Assembly: GCF_003751785.1 (NCBI RefSeq)
Contig: NZ_RKIE01000001.1
Coordinates: 1-64,000, forward strand
Direction: 5' to 3'
DNA length: 64,000 nt
Source: Frigoribacterium sp. PhB160
Lineage (GTDB): Bacteria > Actinomycetota > Actinomycetes > Actinomycetales > Microbacteriaceae
Shown here one piece after another: positions 44,177 to 53,443 of the stretch. Made by a program: the position numbers and the translations under genes. The notes under the pieces are model-generated. The model saw nothing but the letters and a program-made list of their open reading frames with translations. It searched no databases and was not told where the DNA came from. Position 1 is the first letter of the stretch. Every line of letters starts with the position of its first letter.

Positions 44177-45147
44177 TGGCCAAGGACAAACGCCGCCGCC
44201 GCGGCTCCGCATTCAAACGACCGCTTCTGATAGGCGGGCTCGCCCTCTTCCTCGCGGTCGATGTGGCCTTGGTCGGTTACGCCGTTCTGGGGCAGGGCGA
44301 CGCGCCCTCTTCCGATGCCTACACGCCAGTCCCTGTGGCCTCGGCCAGTGACGACCCGTCTGAATCCGACGCGGGCTCGACGACCCCGGAACCGACTGCG
44401 GTCGCTGTCGCGGCACCGACGACTTACCTATCGGCGGTCGATGAGAGCGTCGCTTACCGAGTGGCGGCCGGGACCTGCTCGGCGACGTCCCGGCCCGTCC
44501 TGGAGAAGACCGATGACGGCGGTTCGACCTGGATCGCGTCGACGTCCACCACGGACCTCTCGTCAGTCTTCCGGTTGCAAGCCGTCGACCAGTCGTATGC
44601 CTACATGGTCGGTCTCGGCGGGACGTCCTGCCTCCCTGGACTCACCGCTACGTACACGTCGGGTTCAGGCTTCCAGACCTACCCGGACCGAGTGGCGAGC
44701 GCATGGTTCCTGGACCCCGCGAATCCGGCCGTCGTCCATGCCCCGGGCGGCAACGCAGCTGCCCCGTGCGCCACGGGAGCGGTGCTGGCCCCGCTGGACG
44801 ACCTCAGGGCTGCCCTCCTCTGCGACGACGGTGTCATCTACCGGACTGCGAACTCAGGCGTCGTCTGGGACGCTGGCACGATCATCGAGGGTGCCTCTTC
44901 CCTCGCCGCGACCGGAAATGGTTACGTCGTCGCTGGCCGTCAGGCTGAAGACTGCGCAGGCGTCGCGGTCGTCGGCCTGAGTGCGTCGAGCGCGGGCGCC
45001 GCCCCGGTCGCCGTCGGTTGCGCGGCGGAGACCCTGGCGGCCGAGGACACGACCGGTCCGATCGCCATCGCAGCGACCGATGAGTCGGTTTGGATCCAGC
45101 TGGGCGGGACTGTGACGGTGTCGGCCGACGGAGGTCGGACGTTCTGA
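44176..45147 (+). CDS. Membrane-anchored extracytoplasmic propeller-like protein
   Basis: A 323-residue protein I do not recognise beyond its layout. A basic N-terminus (AKDKRRRRGSAFKR) leads into one helix (about 17-38), then a Ser/Pro/Asp-rich linker (about 42-80) and an extracytoplasmic domain with repeated motifs of the BNR/sialidase type, for example EKTDDGGSTWIAS and VSADGGRTF, plus several cysteine pairs. Such repeats form beta-propellers. Its first base is the last base of the phosphatase stop, so it belongs to the autokinase-phosphatase operon and may sense or bind the polysaccharide outside the membrane (inference). Confidence 0.7.
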   Translation: MAKDKRRRRGSAFKRPLLIGGLALFLAVDVALVGYAVLGQGDAPSSDAYTPVPVASASDDPSESDAGSTTPEPTAVAVAAPTTYLSAVDESVAYRVAAGTCSATSRPVLEKTDDGGSTWIASTSTTDLSSVFRLQAVDQSYAYMVGLGGTSCLPGLTATYTSGSGFQTYPDRVASAWFLDPANPAVVHAPGGNAAAPCATGAVLAPLDDLRAALLCDDGVIYRTANSGVVWDAGTIIEGASSLAATGNGYVVAGRQAEDCAGVAVVGLSASSAGAAPVAVGCAAETLAAEDTTGPIAIAATDESVWIQLGGTVTVSADGGRTF

Positions 45148-45178
45148 CGACGGCGGCCATCGTCGGCCTTGCCTGGGG

Positions 45179-46639
45179 TCAGAGACGGCCGCGCTCGAAT
45201 ACGGTACGCCGTGCGATGCGAACGACGTCGACGACTTGTCGGCGTGCCAGGAGCGCGTAGGTCAGCCCGTAGACCAGGACGAAAGCGATGATCGCGAGCC
45301 AGAGGGGAGCTGTGCCCATGATCGCCGCTGCGGAGCCCCAGGCCAGGACCAGGCCCAACATCGCGGTTCCCCAGCCAGCGAGGTAGGTCGTCAGTCGGTA
45401 CTGGATGATGCGGCGGAGAACGAGCATGCGTACCGGCCAGAACACGTACTGGCGGACGACGACGGCGGCGGCGACGGCCACCAGGCCGAACGGGCCGGCC
45501 ACCAGGAGCAAGGCCACCCCGAAGCCGGCCTGACCCACACTCAGCCAGAAGGCCGTGGAGGCCCGTCCGACTGCGATGAGGACTGACCTGTCGAAGATGA
45601 GCAGCGAGTTCAAGGCCCCGAGGAAGATCAGGATCTGAAGGATGGGTATGGCGGGCAGCCATTGCGAGCCGAAGACGACGGGGACGAAGAAGCTCGCGAA
45701 CGCGCCGATCGCGGCGAATACCGGAACCGTAGCCAGGCTCGTCGTCGAGGTGAGTCGATACAGCAGTGCGCGGAGTCGAGGTCGATCGTCTTGCAGTTTC
45801 GAGAACGCGGACAAGCCGACATTGGAGAAGACGGCAGTGAAGAGCTCGATGGACAAGGAGATGATCCTCATGGCGAAGAAGTACTGACCGAGCGGCTCGA
45901 CTCCGAGGAAGATCGCGACGATGAGGCGGTCTGCCTGCGAGTTGACGAACGTCACGAACTGGATTCCGAGGACGCCGAGGCTCGTGTTGAACAGGTCCCG
46001 CAAGCTCCCCAGGTCGAAGGCGATGCTCATGGACCGCCAAGTCGAGACCCAGACGAGGACGCCTCCGATGACGGCGAAGCCCAGAGATTGCACTACCAGG
46101 GCCCAGACGCCGCCTCCTACGAGAGCGACGACGACCGCTGCGGTGCCCGAGAGAAAGGTCGCAGAGGTCCGCCGGATGGCCAGGGCCTTGAATTGCATCT
46201 CACGTTCGAGCAGGGCCGCGGGGACGGACGAGAGGCCTTGGATGAAGAGTGAGACCGAGAGGGCTCTGAGGACGCCAGCGGTCTGGGGGCTTCCGAATAG
46301 ATCGGCGACGGCGGGCGCGGAAAGGAGACTCACTCCTCCGAGGGCGAGGCCGAAGACCGCGCTCACGGAGAAGGCGGTGCCGATGTCCCGCTTCGTCAGG
46401 TGGGCCTTCTGGATGAGCGCGTTGCCGAAACCAGCATCGACGAAGATGGTGACGAAAACCACGTAGGACGTCGCCAGCGCGACCGCACCGAAATCGGACG
46501 GCGTCAACAGCCGGCCCAGGATCACGAACACGACAAGGGTGAAGATTCGGGAGATCCACTTGTCGAGGAACGACCAGAAGATCGACTTCCCGAGACGCCT
46601 TCCGAAGTCCCCGGACGCCTGTACGGGGGCGCTCGGCAC
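45179..46639 (-). CDS. Polysaccharide flippase (Wzx/oligosaccharide exporter family)
   Basis: A 486-residue integral membrane protein with about 12-14 helices of the MATE/MviN-type polysaccharide flippase fold. The N-terminus GKSIFWSFLDKWISRIFTLVVFVILGRLLTPSDFGAVALA is diagnostic for lipid-linked oligosaccharide flippases. It should move undecaprenyl-linked repeat units across the membrane. It is the last gene of a - strand set: polymerase, glycosyltransferase, flippase. The GTG start is only three bases from the preceding stop, with GAGGA abutting the start codon. Confidence 0.92.
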   Translation of the reverse strand: MPSAPVQASGDFGRRLGKSIFWSFLDKWISRIFTLVVFVILGRLLTPSDFGAVALATSYVVFVTIFVDAGFGNALIQKAHLTKRDIGTAFSVSAVFGLALGGVSLLSAPAVADLFGSPQTAGVLRALSVSLFIQGLSSVPAALLEREMQFKALAIRRTSATFLSGTAAVVVALVGGGVWALVVQSLGFAVIGGVLVWVSTWRSMSIAFDLGSLRDLFNTSLGVLGIQFVTFVNSQADRLIVAIFLGVEPLGQYFFAMRIISLSIELFTAVFSNVGLSAFSKLQDDRPRLRALLYRLTSTTSLATVPVFAAIGAFASFFVPVVFGSQWLPAIPILQILIFLGALNSLLIFDRSVLIAVGRASTAFWLSVGQAGFGVALLLVAGPFGLVAVAAAVVVRQYVFWPVRMLVLRRIIQYRLTTYLAGWGTAMLGLVLAWGSAAAIMGTAPLWLAIIAFVLVYGLTYALLARRQVVDVVRIARRTVFERGRL

Positions 46640-46642
46640 TCC

Positions 46643-47365
46643 TCAGCCGATCGTGGGGTAGAGGCGGATGGCCCGCCGGGTCACGTCGTCGAGGGCTGCC
46701 ACGAACTCGCGACTACGCCGTTCTGGCTGTGGACCGGGCTTCCTGGCGAAGATCTTCTGTGCTTTGCCGAGGTACGTGTCCAATACGGATCGCTGGTACC
46801 CGGCCCTCAGGTCACCCGTGTAGTGACGGATGTGGTCGACGAGATCAGGGTCGAAGGTGTTGTTCCACTCGAGAGGCAGACGATCGGCTCGTGAGACGGT
46901 CCGATCCACGTAGATGAAGTTCCCGTTCTCGTACTTCAGGCCCGCACGGTCCTCGAGGGAAACGGACTCGGTCAGCGTGGCGAGGACCCGATCAATGTAG
47001 CCGCGAGAAGCCTCGCTGTTCCTGGCGAATATGACGCCGGAGTTCACTCGCCCAGAGCGTCCCTCCGCCATGTGGACATCGACGGTCCCTGAGGTGATGG
47101 ATTCGCGAAAATCAGGCGCCTGCTCGCTGACGACACAGTCAGCGTCGATGTATGCAACCCACTTTCGAGGGCTCGCTAGCGCGGAAGCCAGGAGAGGGAC
47201 CTTCAGCCAGGCAGCCAGTGCGGGGTCCTTCACGAAGGGCTTGGTCACGCTGACGTGTTCCGCGCCGAGCCGTCGCGCATAGGCCTCTTGGGAACGAATG
47301 GCCCGTCGGTACGACGTGCCGTAGCCGTTCAGGGCAACCGTGTAGAGCAATGTGTCGTTTGTCAT
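46643..47365 (-). CDS. Glycosyltransferase (GT-A fold, DxD motif)
   Basis: A 240-residue cytoplasmic nucleotide-sugar transferase. WVAYIDADCVV provides the DxD metal motif, and NSGVIFARNSEASRGYIDRVL matches the acceptor-side region of GT8/GT34-like enzymes. No membrane helix is seen. It lies between the polymerase and flippase genes and probably adds one sugar to the repeat unit. The donor sugar cannot be told. Confidence 0.8.
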   Translation of the reverse strand: MTNDTLLYTVALNGYGTSYRRAIRSQEAYARRLGAEHVSVTKPFVKDPALAAWLKVPLLASALASPRKWVAYIDADCVVSEQAPDFRESITSGTVDVHMAEGRSGRVNSGVIFARNSEASRGYIDRVLATLTESVSLEDRAGLKYENGNFIYVDRTVSRADRLPLEWNNTFDPDLVDHIRHYTGDLRAGYQRSVLDTYLGKAQKIFARKPGPQPERRSREFVAALDDVTRRAIRLYPTIG

Positions 47366-47395
47366 GTCGGTGTTGACCGTGAACTTTCGATTATT

Positions 47396-48751
47396 TCAGG
47401 AACGGCCGAGGGCGTTCTTGGGGGTCTTGAAGCCTCGTGTCGCACTGCGAGCCGCCCGGCCGTGGGCCGAAGGAGCTACTGCTTGATCGGACTCGAGCCC
47501 CTCTTCCAATTCGAGGGTCGCCTGAGGAGACGGACCGAAGACGTGAGCGAGGCTGATGCCGAGGAGGAAGAGGATCGCCGGGTTGGACTCGAGGCCGTTG
47601 AAGGAAGCGAGCATGATGCCGAACGTGATGACGAGTCCGAGGCCGGCCAGGTCACCTCGCCGAAGTGTCCGTACGAGTGCCACTGCCAGGATCATGGCGA
47701 ACAGCGCGACACCGGGGATTCCTGCGCTGATGAACAATTGGAAGTACCCGTTCTCGATGAGGTATCCCTCCGGGTTGAACTGCAGAGCAGCTGCCGTCGA
47801 CGTGCCGACACCGGAACCGACGTAACCGAAGTAGTCACCTGCAGCCAAGACGATTGCATTGATGCTCTGTCGAGCTGCTACCGAAGAGAGAGCTTCAGCC
47901 GAGAACAACCGTTCCTGCAATTGAGGGATCTGGAACGCGGCCAGGCCGGCGACGATCAGGGCGAAGGAGATACCCACCTTGCCACCGAGATTGAGGCGGG
48001 TCTGTCGGAACACGGCCAGCGTCGAGATAGCAACGAGGGCCAGAGCCAGGACTGCGATTCCGCCTCGCGAGATCGTCAGCACGGTCGCCAAGCTCGCTAG
48101 CCCCGCTACCACGAAGTAAGACCGCCGGCCGTTCACGATCGCCCAGCCATAGGCGAACGCGGCCGACATGCTGTAGAAGAGCGCTGCATAGAGGGGGTGA
48201 CCAAAGGATGCATTCGACCGGTAGACCGACCACGTGCGTACCAATGGACTGTCCAATAGCTGTCGCAATTGGTCGTAGATGGGATTGGACCCGAGCAGGA
48301 ACTCCAGGATGCCGTAAAGGGAGAGAACAGCGGCCGTCCAGATCCAGACCTTCCTGAGGACCAGGACGGAATCAGCTTCCCGGCTGCCAACGACCACCAG
48401 GACGACGCCCAGCACGAACGGTGCGATCCAGCCGAGGCTGGTCAGTTGGTTAAGGCTCCAGGTCAAGGTCGCGGCGAACCATGCCAGGGCGACGACGAGC
48501 AAGGCCACGAGCCTGATCTTCGCTCGCCTGTTCTCCGGGTCGGACGTTCTCTCCCCGAGAGTACGGAGGACCCAGACCGCGACGACCCAACCGAATGGGG
48601 GGATCCCTTGGATGATCGAGTTCTCGCTGTAGATGAATCGCGGCAAGACCACGAAGACGACTAGAGCTATCCCGAGCCCATAGCGTTTGGGCAGCACCAT
48701 GGCGAGGACCACCCCAAGGCCCCCGAGCGCGAGGGCGATGCCGCTACCCAA
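47396..48751 (-). CDS. O-antigen polymerase/ligase-like membrane protein
   Basis: A 451-residue protein with about 10-12 helices and a large extracytoplasmic loop (about 150-215 with SVYRSNASFGHPLYAALF), the topology of Wzy/WaaL-type enzymes. DYFGYVGSGVGTSTAA and GYLIENGYFQLFISAGIPGV match the conserved second-loop region. It probably polymerises repeat units outside the membrane. The start is a TTG supported by GAGGAG seven bases upstream. Confidence 0.85.
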   Translation of the reverse strand: MGSGIALALGGLGVVLAMVLPKRYGLGIALVVFVVLPRFIYSENSIIQGIPPFGWVVAVWVLRTLGERTSDPENRRAKIRLVALLVVALAWFAATLTWSLNQLTSLGWIAPFVLGVVLVVVGSREADSVLVLRKVWIWTAAVLSLYGILEFLLGSNPIYDQLRQLLDSPLVRTWSVYRSNASFGHPLYAALFYSMSAAFAYGWAIVNGRRSYFVVAGLASLATVLTISRGGIAVLALALVAISTLAVFRQTRLNLGGKVGISFALIVAGLAAFQIPQLQERLFSAEALSSVAARQSINAIVLAAGDYFGYVGSGVGTSTAAALQFNPEGYLIENGYFQLFISAGIPGVALFAMILAVALVRTLRRGDLAGLGLVITFGIMLASFNGLESNPAILFLLGISLAHVFGPSPQATLELEEGLESDQAVAPSAHGRAARSATRGFKTPKNALGRS

Positions 48752-49025
48752 GACGCCACTCCTCAGCGTCGAATCGAAGGTGACAGGGTGGGACGACTGA
48801 GGTCATGTGCATGCTCAGTTCCTTTCAGAGGACGCCCCCGCCCTCAACACCACGTGAGATGCCTTCGAGTGGTTCGCGGGAGGTCACACGAACCGATGGG
48901 GTGCCTGCTGATCATCAGGCTGTCTGCTGGTGAGAGCCTATCAACACTGAAGCTCGTTCCATGAGGGGCGGGTTGTGTGCTCGAATTGGTGTCGTTGCGT
49001 TCAACTCGGATGAAGTCGGGGAACT

Positions 49026-50129
49026 ATGAGAGTGCTGATCACCGTGAGGCGGTCGACTTCGACGTCGAATCCGTATGTGGATCTCTTCGAGGAGGGTCTA
49101 CCTCCGGCCGTACACACCCTGAGGTTCTCTTACCGGGCAGCCTTGCTGGGGCGTTATGACGTTGTCCACGTCCAGTGGCCGGAGTACATCTTCCGCGGCT
49201 CGACCGGACCGAAAGCAGCTGTCAAGGCGATCATCGGCCTGACGTTCCTCGCCCGCCTCCGTCTTCTCGGAGTGCCGGTCGTTGAGACGGTGCACAACCT
49301 TCGTTCTCACGAACCTGCTGGACGCCTGGAACGGATGCAAGTTCGTCTCCTCGAGAAGCTCACAGTCGTCAAGGTGTACCTAAACGAATCACCCGAGAAC
49401 GACATGGCGGCCGGTGTCGTCGTTCTCCATGGTGCGTATCCGGTCAGCGATGTCGGCCTTGAGCGCACATCGCGCGGGAGCTCCAAGATCCTGACATTCG
49501 GGCAGGTACGCCCGTACAAGGGTGTGGAGGACCTCATCACCGCCGTCGGCCCACTGGCGGACGTCGAACTCGTGATCGCCGGCTTGCCCATCGACCTCAG
49601 CTACGCCCGACGAGTCAGGGAGCTAGCGCACGCGGTCGGACAGCACGTGACTCTGAGGCTCGAGCACCTGGACGACAAGGCCCTGGAGGCGACCATCCGC
49701 GCTGCAGACCTCGTCGTCCTTCCGTACAAGCGCATGTACAACTCGGGAGCTGCTCTATTGGCACTCGGGAGTGCCAGACCGGTTCTTCTCCCCCGTAGCG
49801 GATCGACGACGGCACTAGCCGAAGAGGTGGGGCATGAATGGGTCACCCTGTTCGACCCCCCGATCGCAGCTTCGGACGTTCGAGTCGCGAGAGAGAGGGT
49901 CGAAGGCCTGGCGGCGGCGGCCCTACCTGACTTGTCGCGCCGAAATAGGCAGGTCGTCGGCCGTCTGCACGAGAAGATCTACGCGACGCTCCTGGCAGAG
50001 AAGCACAATGGCGGCACATCTCGGGCCGGGTGGCGAAGCGGGGTGCTACGACGCCTGGCCGGAGATGACGAGTTCCGTCGCCACTCGCGTTTCAACGCCG
50101 ACGGTGGGGGCGGGACTGCGTCTGACTGA
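49026..50129 (+). CDS. Glycosyltransferase (GT-B fold, GT4/GumK-like)
   Basis: A 367-residue GT-B enzyme. The N-terminal Rossmann domain starts MRVLITVRRSTSTSNPYVDL with VVHVQWPEYI; the C-terminal nucleotide-sugar domain has LTFGQVRPYKGVEDLI and the acceptor-side block VLPYKRMYNSGAALLALGSARPVLLP. It resembles mannosyl-type transferases acting on lipid-linked intermediates. It is transcribed alone; GGGGA precedes the ATG. Its 3' end overlaps the converging gene by 38 bases. Confidence 0.87.
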   Translation: MRVLITVRRSTSTSNPYVDLFEEGLPPAVHTLRFSYRAALLGRYDVVHVQWPEYIFRGSTGPKAAVKAIIGLTFLARLRLLGVPVVETVHNLRSHEPAGRLERMQVRLLEKLTVVKVYLNESPENDMAAGVVVLHGAYPVSDVGLERTSRGSSKILTFGQVRPYKGVEDLITAVGPLADVELVIAGLPIDLSYARRVRELAHAVGQHVTLRLEHLDDKALEATIRAADLVVLPYKRMYNSGAALLALGSARPVLLPRSGSTTALAEEVGHEWVTLFDPPIAASDVRVARERVEGLAAAALPDLSRRNRQVVGRLHEKIYATLLAEKHNGGTSRAGWRSGVLRRLAGDDEFRRHSRFNADGGGGTASD

Positions 50130-51264
50130 CTGCCTCATGAATTTCACGCACCGATGCCTCGAACATGAGTCGAAGTCGGTGATCGCCGAAAGCGGTGGTG
50201 ACGCCTTTGCCGTTCCCGGTCAGAGCCGACATCTTCTCGGGCGATCGAAGAACTTCGTCTAGGACGTCGCGGAGGGCTTCAGGCCGACCCGATGAGAAAG
50301 TCAACCCGTTGACGCCATCTGTGACGACCTCGAGTGGTCCTCCCTGGTCGGGAACGACGACCACCGCTCCGTGCGCGAGGCCTTGGACGACGACCTGCCC
50401 GAAGGGCTCGGGGAATCGGGTGCTCAAAACCATGACGTCGATGCGATCCAACACGCTGTCGACGTCATCGACGTGACCCCTGAACGACACGGGCACCGGC
50501 GATTCTCGCGCCAGGCGCTCGACTTCGGTGACGAAGACGGGATCCGAGAAGAACGTGCCTCCGTAGATCTCCAGCCGCACGGCGCGGCCGCGGATGATCG
50601 GCTCGAGTTGAGCGACGGCCTCGATGAGGATGTCGGTGCCCTTCCATCGGTCAGGACGGCTCAGAGAGGCGATGACGAGCTCTTCACCTGTCCCGCTAGG
50701 CGCGACCCGGCCGGCGGAAGATGTCTCGTCCACGCCCGAGATGGGATAGGCGACGCGGACAGGGCGGCGCGCGAGGCGGCGGGGGATGCAGGAGGCCGTC
50801 CATTCACTGTTGGCCAGGAAGCCATCGAACTGCCTGAACAGGAGCCTCATCGCAATGACGCGCTTGATGCCACGAAGGGTCTCCATCGAGACCCGCGAAT
50901 AATAGATGCGCGTGATGTTGCGGGGTAGGCGTGCGAACGCCATCGTGATGGTGCTGTACAGGCTGTTCGCGACGATCACGTCGGGCGACTCGCGGCGCAC
51001 TACGCCGGCGAGGCGAGCGCTGAACCGGGGCGCCCGCGAGAAGCTGAACTGTGACTCGTCGTCGATGACCGTCACGCGGTGGCCCAGAGCCCGTATCTGT
51101 CCTACGAGCGCCCCGCCGGTCAGCAGGATGACCGACACGTCGAAATCCGTCACGTCCCTGAGGTAACGCAAAAGCCCGAGTTGACCCCCGCCAGGGTCAG
51201 CGGAATGATCTATCAGGACCACCTTCAGGCGGGCGGGCACGGGAGCGCTGCCTTCGTCAGTCAT
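50092..51264 (-). CDS. Glycosyltransferase family 4 protein
   Basis: A 390-residue GT-B transferase. The N-terminal half begins LKVVLIDHSADPGGGQLGLLRYL, with a glycine-rich acceptor loop; the C-terminal half has VIASLSRPDRWKGTDILIEAV and the EX7E-type block FPEPFGQVVVQGLAHGAVVVVPDQGGPLEVV, which binds the nucleotide-sugar. The ATG lies in an ATGA overlap with the preceding glycosyltransferase gene, so the pair probably adds successive sugars. Sequence upstream of 51264 in this frame is a shadow. Confidence 0.9.
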   Translation of the reverse strand: MTDEGSAPVPARLKVVLIDHSADPGGGQLGLLRYLRDVTDFDVSVILLTGGALVGQIRALGHRVTVIDDESQFSFSRAPRFSARLAGVVRRESPDVIVANSLYSTITMAFARLPRNITRIYYSRVSMETLRGIKRVIAMRLLFRQFDGFLANSEWTASCIPRRLARRPVRVAYPISGVDETSSAGRVAPSGTGEELVIASLSRPDRWKGTDILIEAVAQLEPIIRGRAVRLEIYGGTFFSDPVFVTEVERLARESPVPVSFRGHVDDVDSVLDRIDVMVLSTRFPEPFGQVVVQGLAHGAVVVVPDQGGPLEVVTDGVNGLTFSSGRPEALRDVLDEVLRSPEKMSALTGNGKGVTTAFGDHRLRLMFEASVREIHEAVSQTQSRPHRRR

Positions 51265-52367
51265 CTTGTCCTCTTCGTCTCGAGGTGGGTCTGGACCGCC
51301 CGACGCATGCTCGCGACCGACACCGACCAGTCGTACCTTGCTTGCCAAGCCTCCGGCGCCACACTGGTAGCGCGCGCCTCCGCCGGCTGAAGCGCGGAAG
51401 CGACTCCCGCCGCGATCGCAGGCGGTGAGAGCGGGTTGACGAAATGTGCCACGGAGCCGACGGTCTCGTGGAAGACCGGCAGATCGCTGACGACGATCTC
51501 CGAGCCGAAATAGGCTGCCTCGACGGGGGGCATGCCGAACCCTTCTCCGAGGGATGCGAACACCGTGCACGACGCATTCTCGTAGAGCCACCTGAGCTCA
51601 CCGTCCGAGACGAACCCGGCGAAACGCACGACCCCACTGTCGACAGCGCGGCGTTGCGCGTCGGTCTCAACGTCCGACCTGCCGTCCCCGGCGCCCACGA
51701 TCAGCAGGGGCCGTTCTCTCGAGATGACACCCGCATCGAGACATCCCTCGATGACACGCGCCAGATTCTTCCGTACGTTCAGCCGGCCGACAGCAAGGAC
51801 GTACGAACCGGCCTCGACTGGCGAGGCTGTCCTGACACGGTCGTCGGGTACCGCCTGCACGAGCTCCTTCGACAACCCGATGCCCACCGCCAAGACCGAT
51901 CTGGGCTTGGACCGCGACCTGATGCGCGCTGCCTCCGTGCTCGTCGACGTGAACACGACGTCTGCCCGAGGCGCCAGGCGTGGCATGAAGCTGAAATACG
52001 CGCGTTCTGTGGGGGTGAACCATTCTGGGTGATCGACGAAGAGCACGTCGTGGAGGAAGACGGCGCTGACGCCTCGGCGGAAGCGGGCGGCGAAGTTCTG
52101 CGCCAAGACTGCGTCGGCTCTCCAGCGCCGCGCCGAGCGGGAGAGCGAGACCGCGGCCACGACAGCGTGGGGGTATGCCCTCGAAGGGAAGAGGGTCACT
52201 CTGGAGGGCAGCTCTCGACGAGCTTCGTCCGCATCGCGAGCGCGGACGACGAGCCCGACCTCGTCACCGGGGAACTGATCGAGCCAAGTCGTAACCATCT
52301 CTCGAAGTACATGTCGCTGCGATGGTGGACCGCTGATGAACCAGAACCCGTCGAAAAGGATCTTCAT
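51261..52367 (-). CDS. Glycosyltransferase family 4 protein
   Basis: A 368-residue GT-B enzyme. The N-terminus MKILFDGFWFISGPPSQRHVLREMV and FLHDVLFVDHPEWFTPTERAYF are typical of mannosyl/rhamnosyl GT4 enzymes. The donor-binding half includes VLAVGRLNVRKNLARVIEG and ASLGEGFGMPPVEAAYFGSEIVVSDLPVFHETVG. It is the first gene of a two-gene unit with the next glycosyltransferase. Confidence 0.91.
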   Translation of the reverse strand: MKILFDGFWFISGPPSQRHVLREMVTTWLDQFPGDEVGLVVRARDADEARRELPSRVTLFPSRAYPHAVVAAVSLSRSARRWRADAVLAQNFAARFRRGVSAVFLHDVLFVDHPEWFTPTERAYFSFMPRLAPRADVVFTSTSTEAARIRSRSKPRSVLAVGIGLSKELVQAVPDDRVRTASPVEAGSYVLAVGRLNVRKNLARVIEGCLDAGVISRERPLLIVGAGDGRSDVETDAQRRAVDSGVVRFAGFVSDGELRWLYENASCTVFASLGEGFGMPPVEAAYFGSEIVVSDLPVFHETVGSVAHFVNPLSPPAIAAGVASALQPAEARATSVAPEAWQARYDWSVSVASMRRAVQTHLETKRTR

Positions 52368-52616
52368 CTGAGGGCCGTTCGGCCTCGTCGTGAATGCATG
52401 TGGGATCCCCTCGTGGTGGTTTCAGCCTCGGGGCTGCCGTCCTCATGGATGGTCACGGACTCGCTCGTCGACGTGACCCACCTGCGGCCAGCACCCCCAT
52501 TGGGCCGCACCTATGCTAATTGGTGTTTGTGCGCCTGTGGCATCGGGGTTGGACGGCGGAGATCGCCCGACTTGCCGTCAAAGGCTCCACAGTCTTGAGA
52601 TCGAGCGGGGAGACGA

Positions 52617-53441
52617 ATGATGAAGGTTCGCGGCGTCGAGGCATTCCAATGGAATCCCAGGCGGCACAGGTTGCCGTACTTGCGGCCCAGGCACAACAAT
52701 TTCGGCGACTTGCTCGGCCCTGTCGTCGTTGCGAAGCTCCTGACTGACATGCTGCCCCAGGCCGACGTCGCAGCTCGACGAGGATCGCCAGCTCGCAAAG
52801 TCATGTCCGTCGGGTCCGTGATGCACTTCGCAGACGACGACGATGTGGTCTGGGGCACAGGTGTCAACGGGAAAGTTCGGACTGATGAGCACCGGTTTTC
52901 GAGACTCGACGTCCGAGCGGTACGGGGGCCCCGAACGCGCAGGTGGCTGATGGAGAACAAGGGCTTAGAGGTGCCGGAGGTCTACGGGGATCCTGCACTT
53001 CTCCTGGCTCCACCAGAAGGCACGGATCGCAGGCATGAAACGCGCGAGCTGACCGTCATACCGAACATGAACGAGATCACGAAGTTCAAGTCGCACCCCG
53101 CATTCATCAGCCCGAGACGGCCTGTGAAGAACGTCTTGGAGACCATTGCCGCTAGTGAGGTCGTCGTCGGTTCCTCTTTGCATGCGATCGTGCTGGCCGA
53201 GGCGTTCGGAGTGCCCTGCGCGCTGCTCAGATCGGCAGTGGAATCACCCTTCAAGTACTCCGATTACTTCGAGGGGACCAACCGCTTCGACGTCCCGACC
53301 TTCGATGATTTCAGTTCAGCGGTCGCACACGCAAAAAGTATCGACAAATCCACGTACGAACCGTTGGAGGCCTGGGATCCGACCCTGCTCCGAGAGTCAT
53401 TCCCGTCGGACCTCTGGGCCCCGCCCCGGCAGGCTCACTAG
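52617..53441 (+). CDS. Polysaccharide pyruvyl transferase
   Basis: A 274-residue enzyme of the CsaB/WcaK/AmsJ family, which adds a ketal-linked pyruvate from phosphoenolpyruvate to a sugar. Marks are NFGDLLGPVVVAKLL at the N-terminus, VWGTGVNGK, VRAVRGPRTRRWL and the C-terminal SSLHAIVLAEAFGVPCALL. The length is shorter than some members (about 300-380). Its presence predicts an acidic, pyruvylated polymer. GGGGAG precedes the ATG. It converges with the next gene with only two bases between stops. Confidence 0.92.
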   Translation: MMKVRGVEAFQWNPRRHRLPYLRPRHNNFGDLLGPVVVAKLLTDMLPQADVAARRGSPARKVMSVGSVMHFADDDDVVWGTGVNGKVRTDEHRFSRLDVRAVRGPRTRRWLMENKGLEVPEVYGDPALLLAPPEGTDRRHETRELTVIPNMNEITKFKSHPAFISPRRPVKNVLETIAASEVVVGSSLHAIVLAEAFGVPCALLRSAVESPFKYSDYFEGTNRFDVPTFDDFSSAVAHAKSIDKSTYEPLEAWDPTLLRESFPSDLWAPPRQAH

Positions 53442-53443
53442 GT

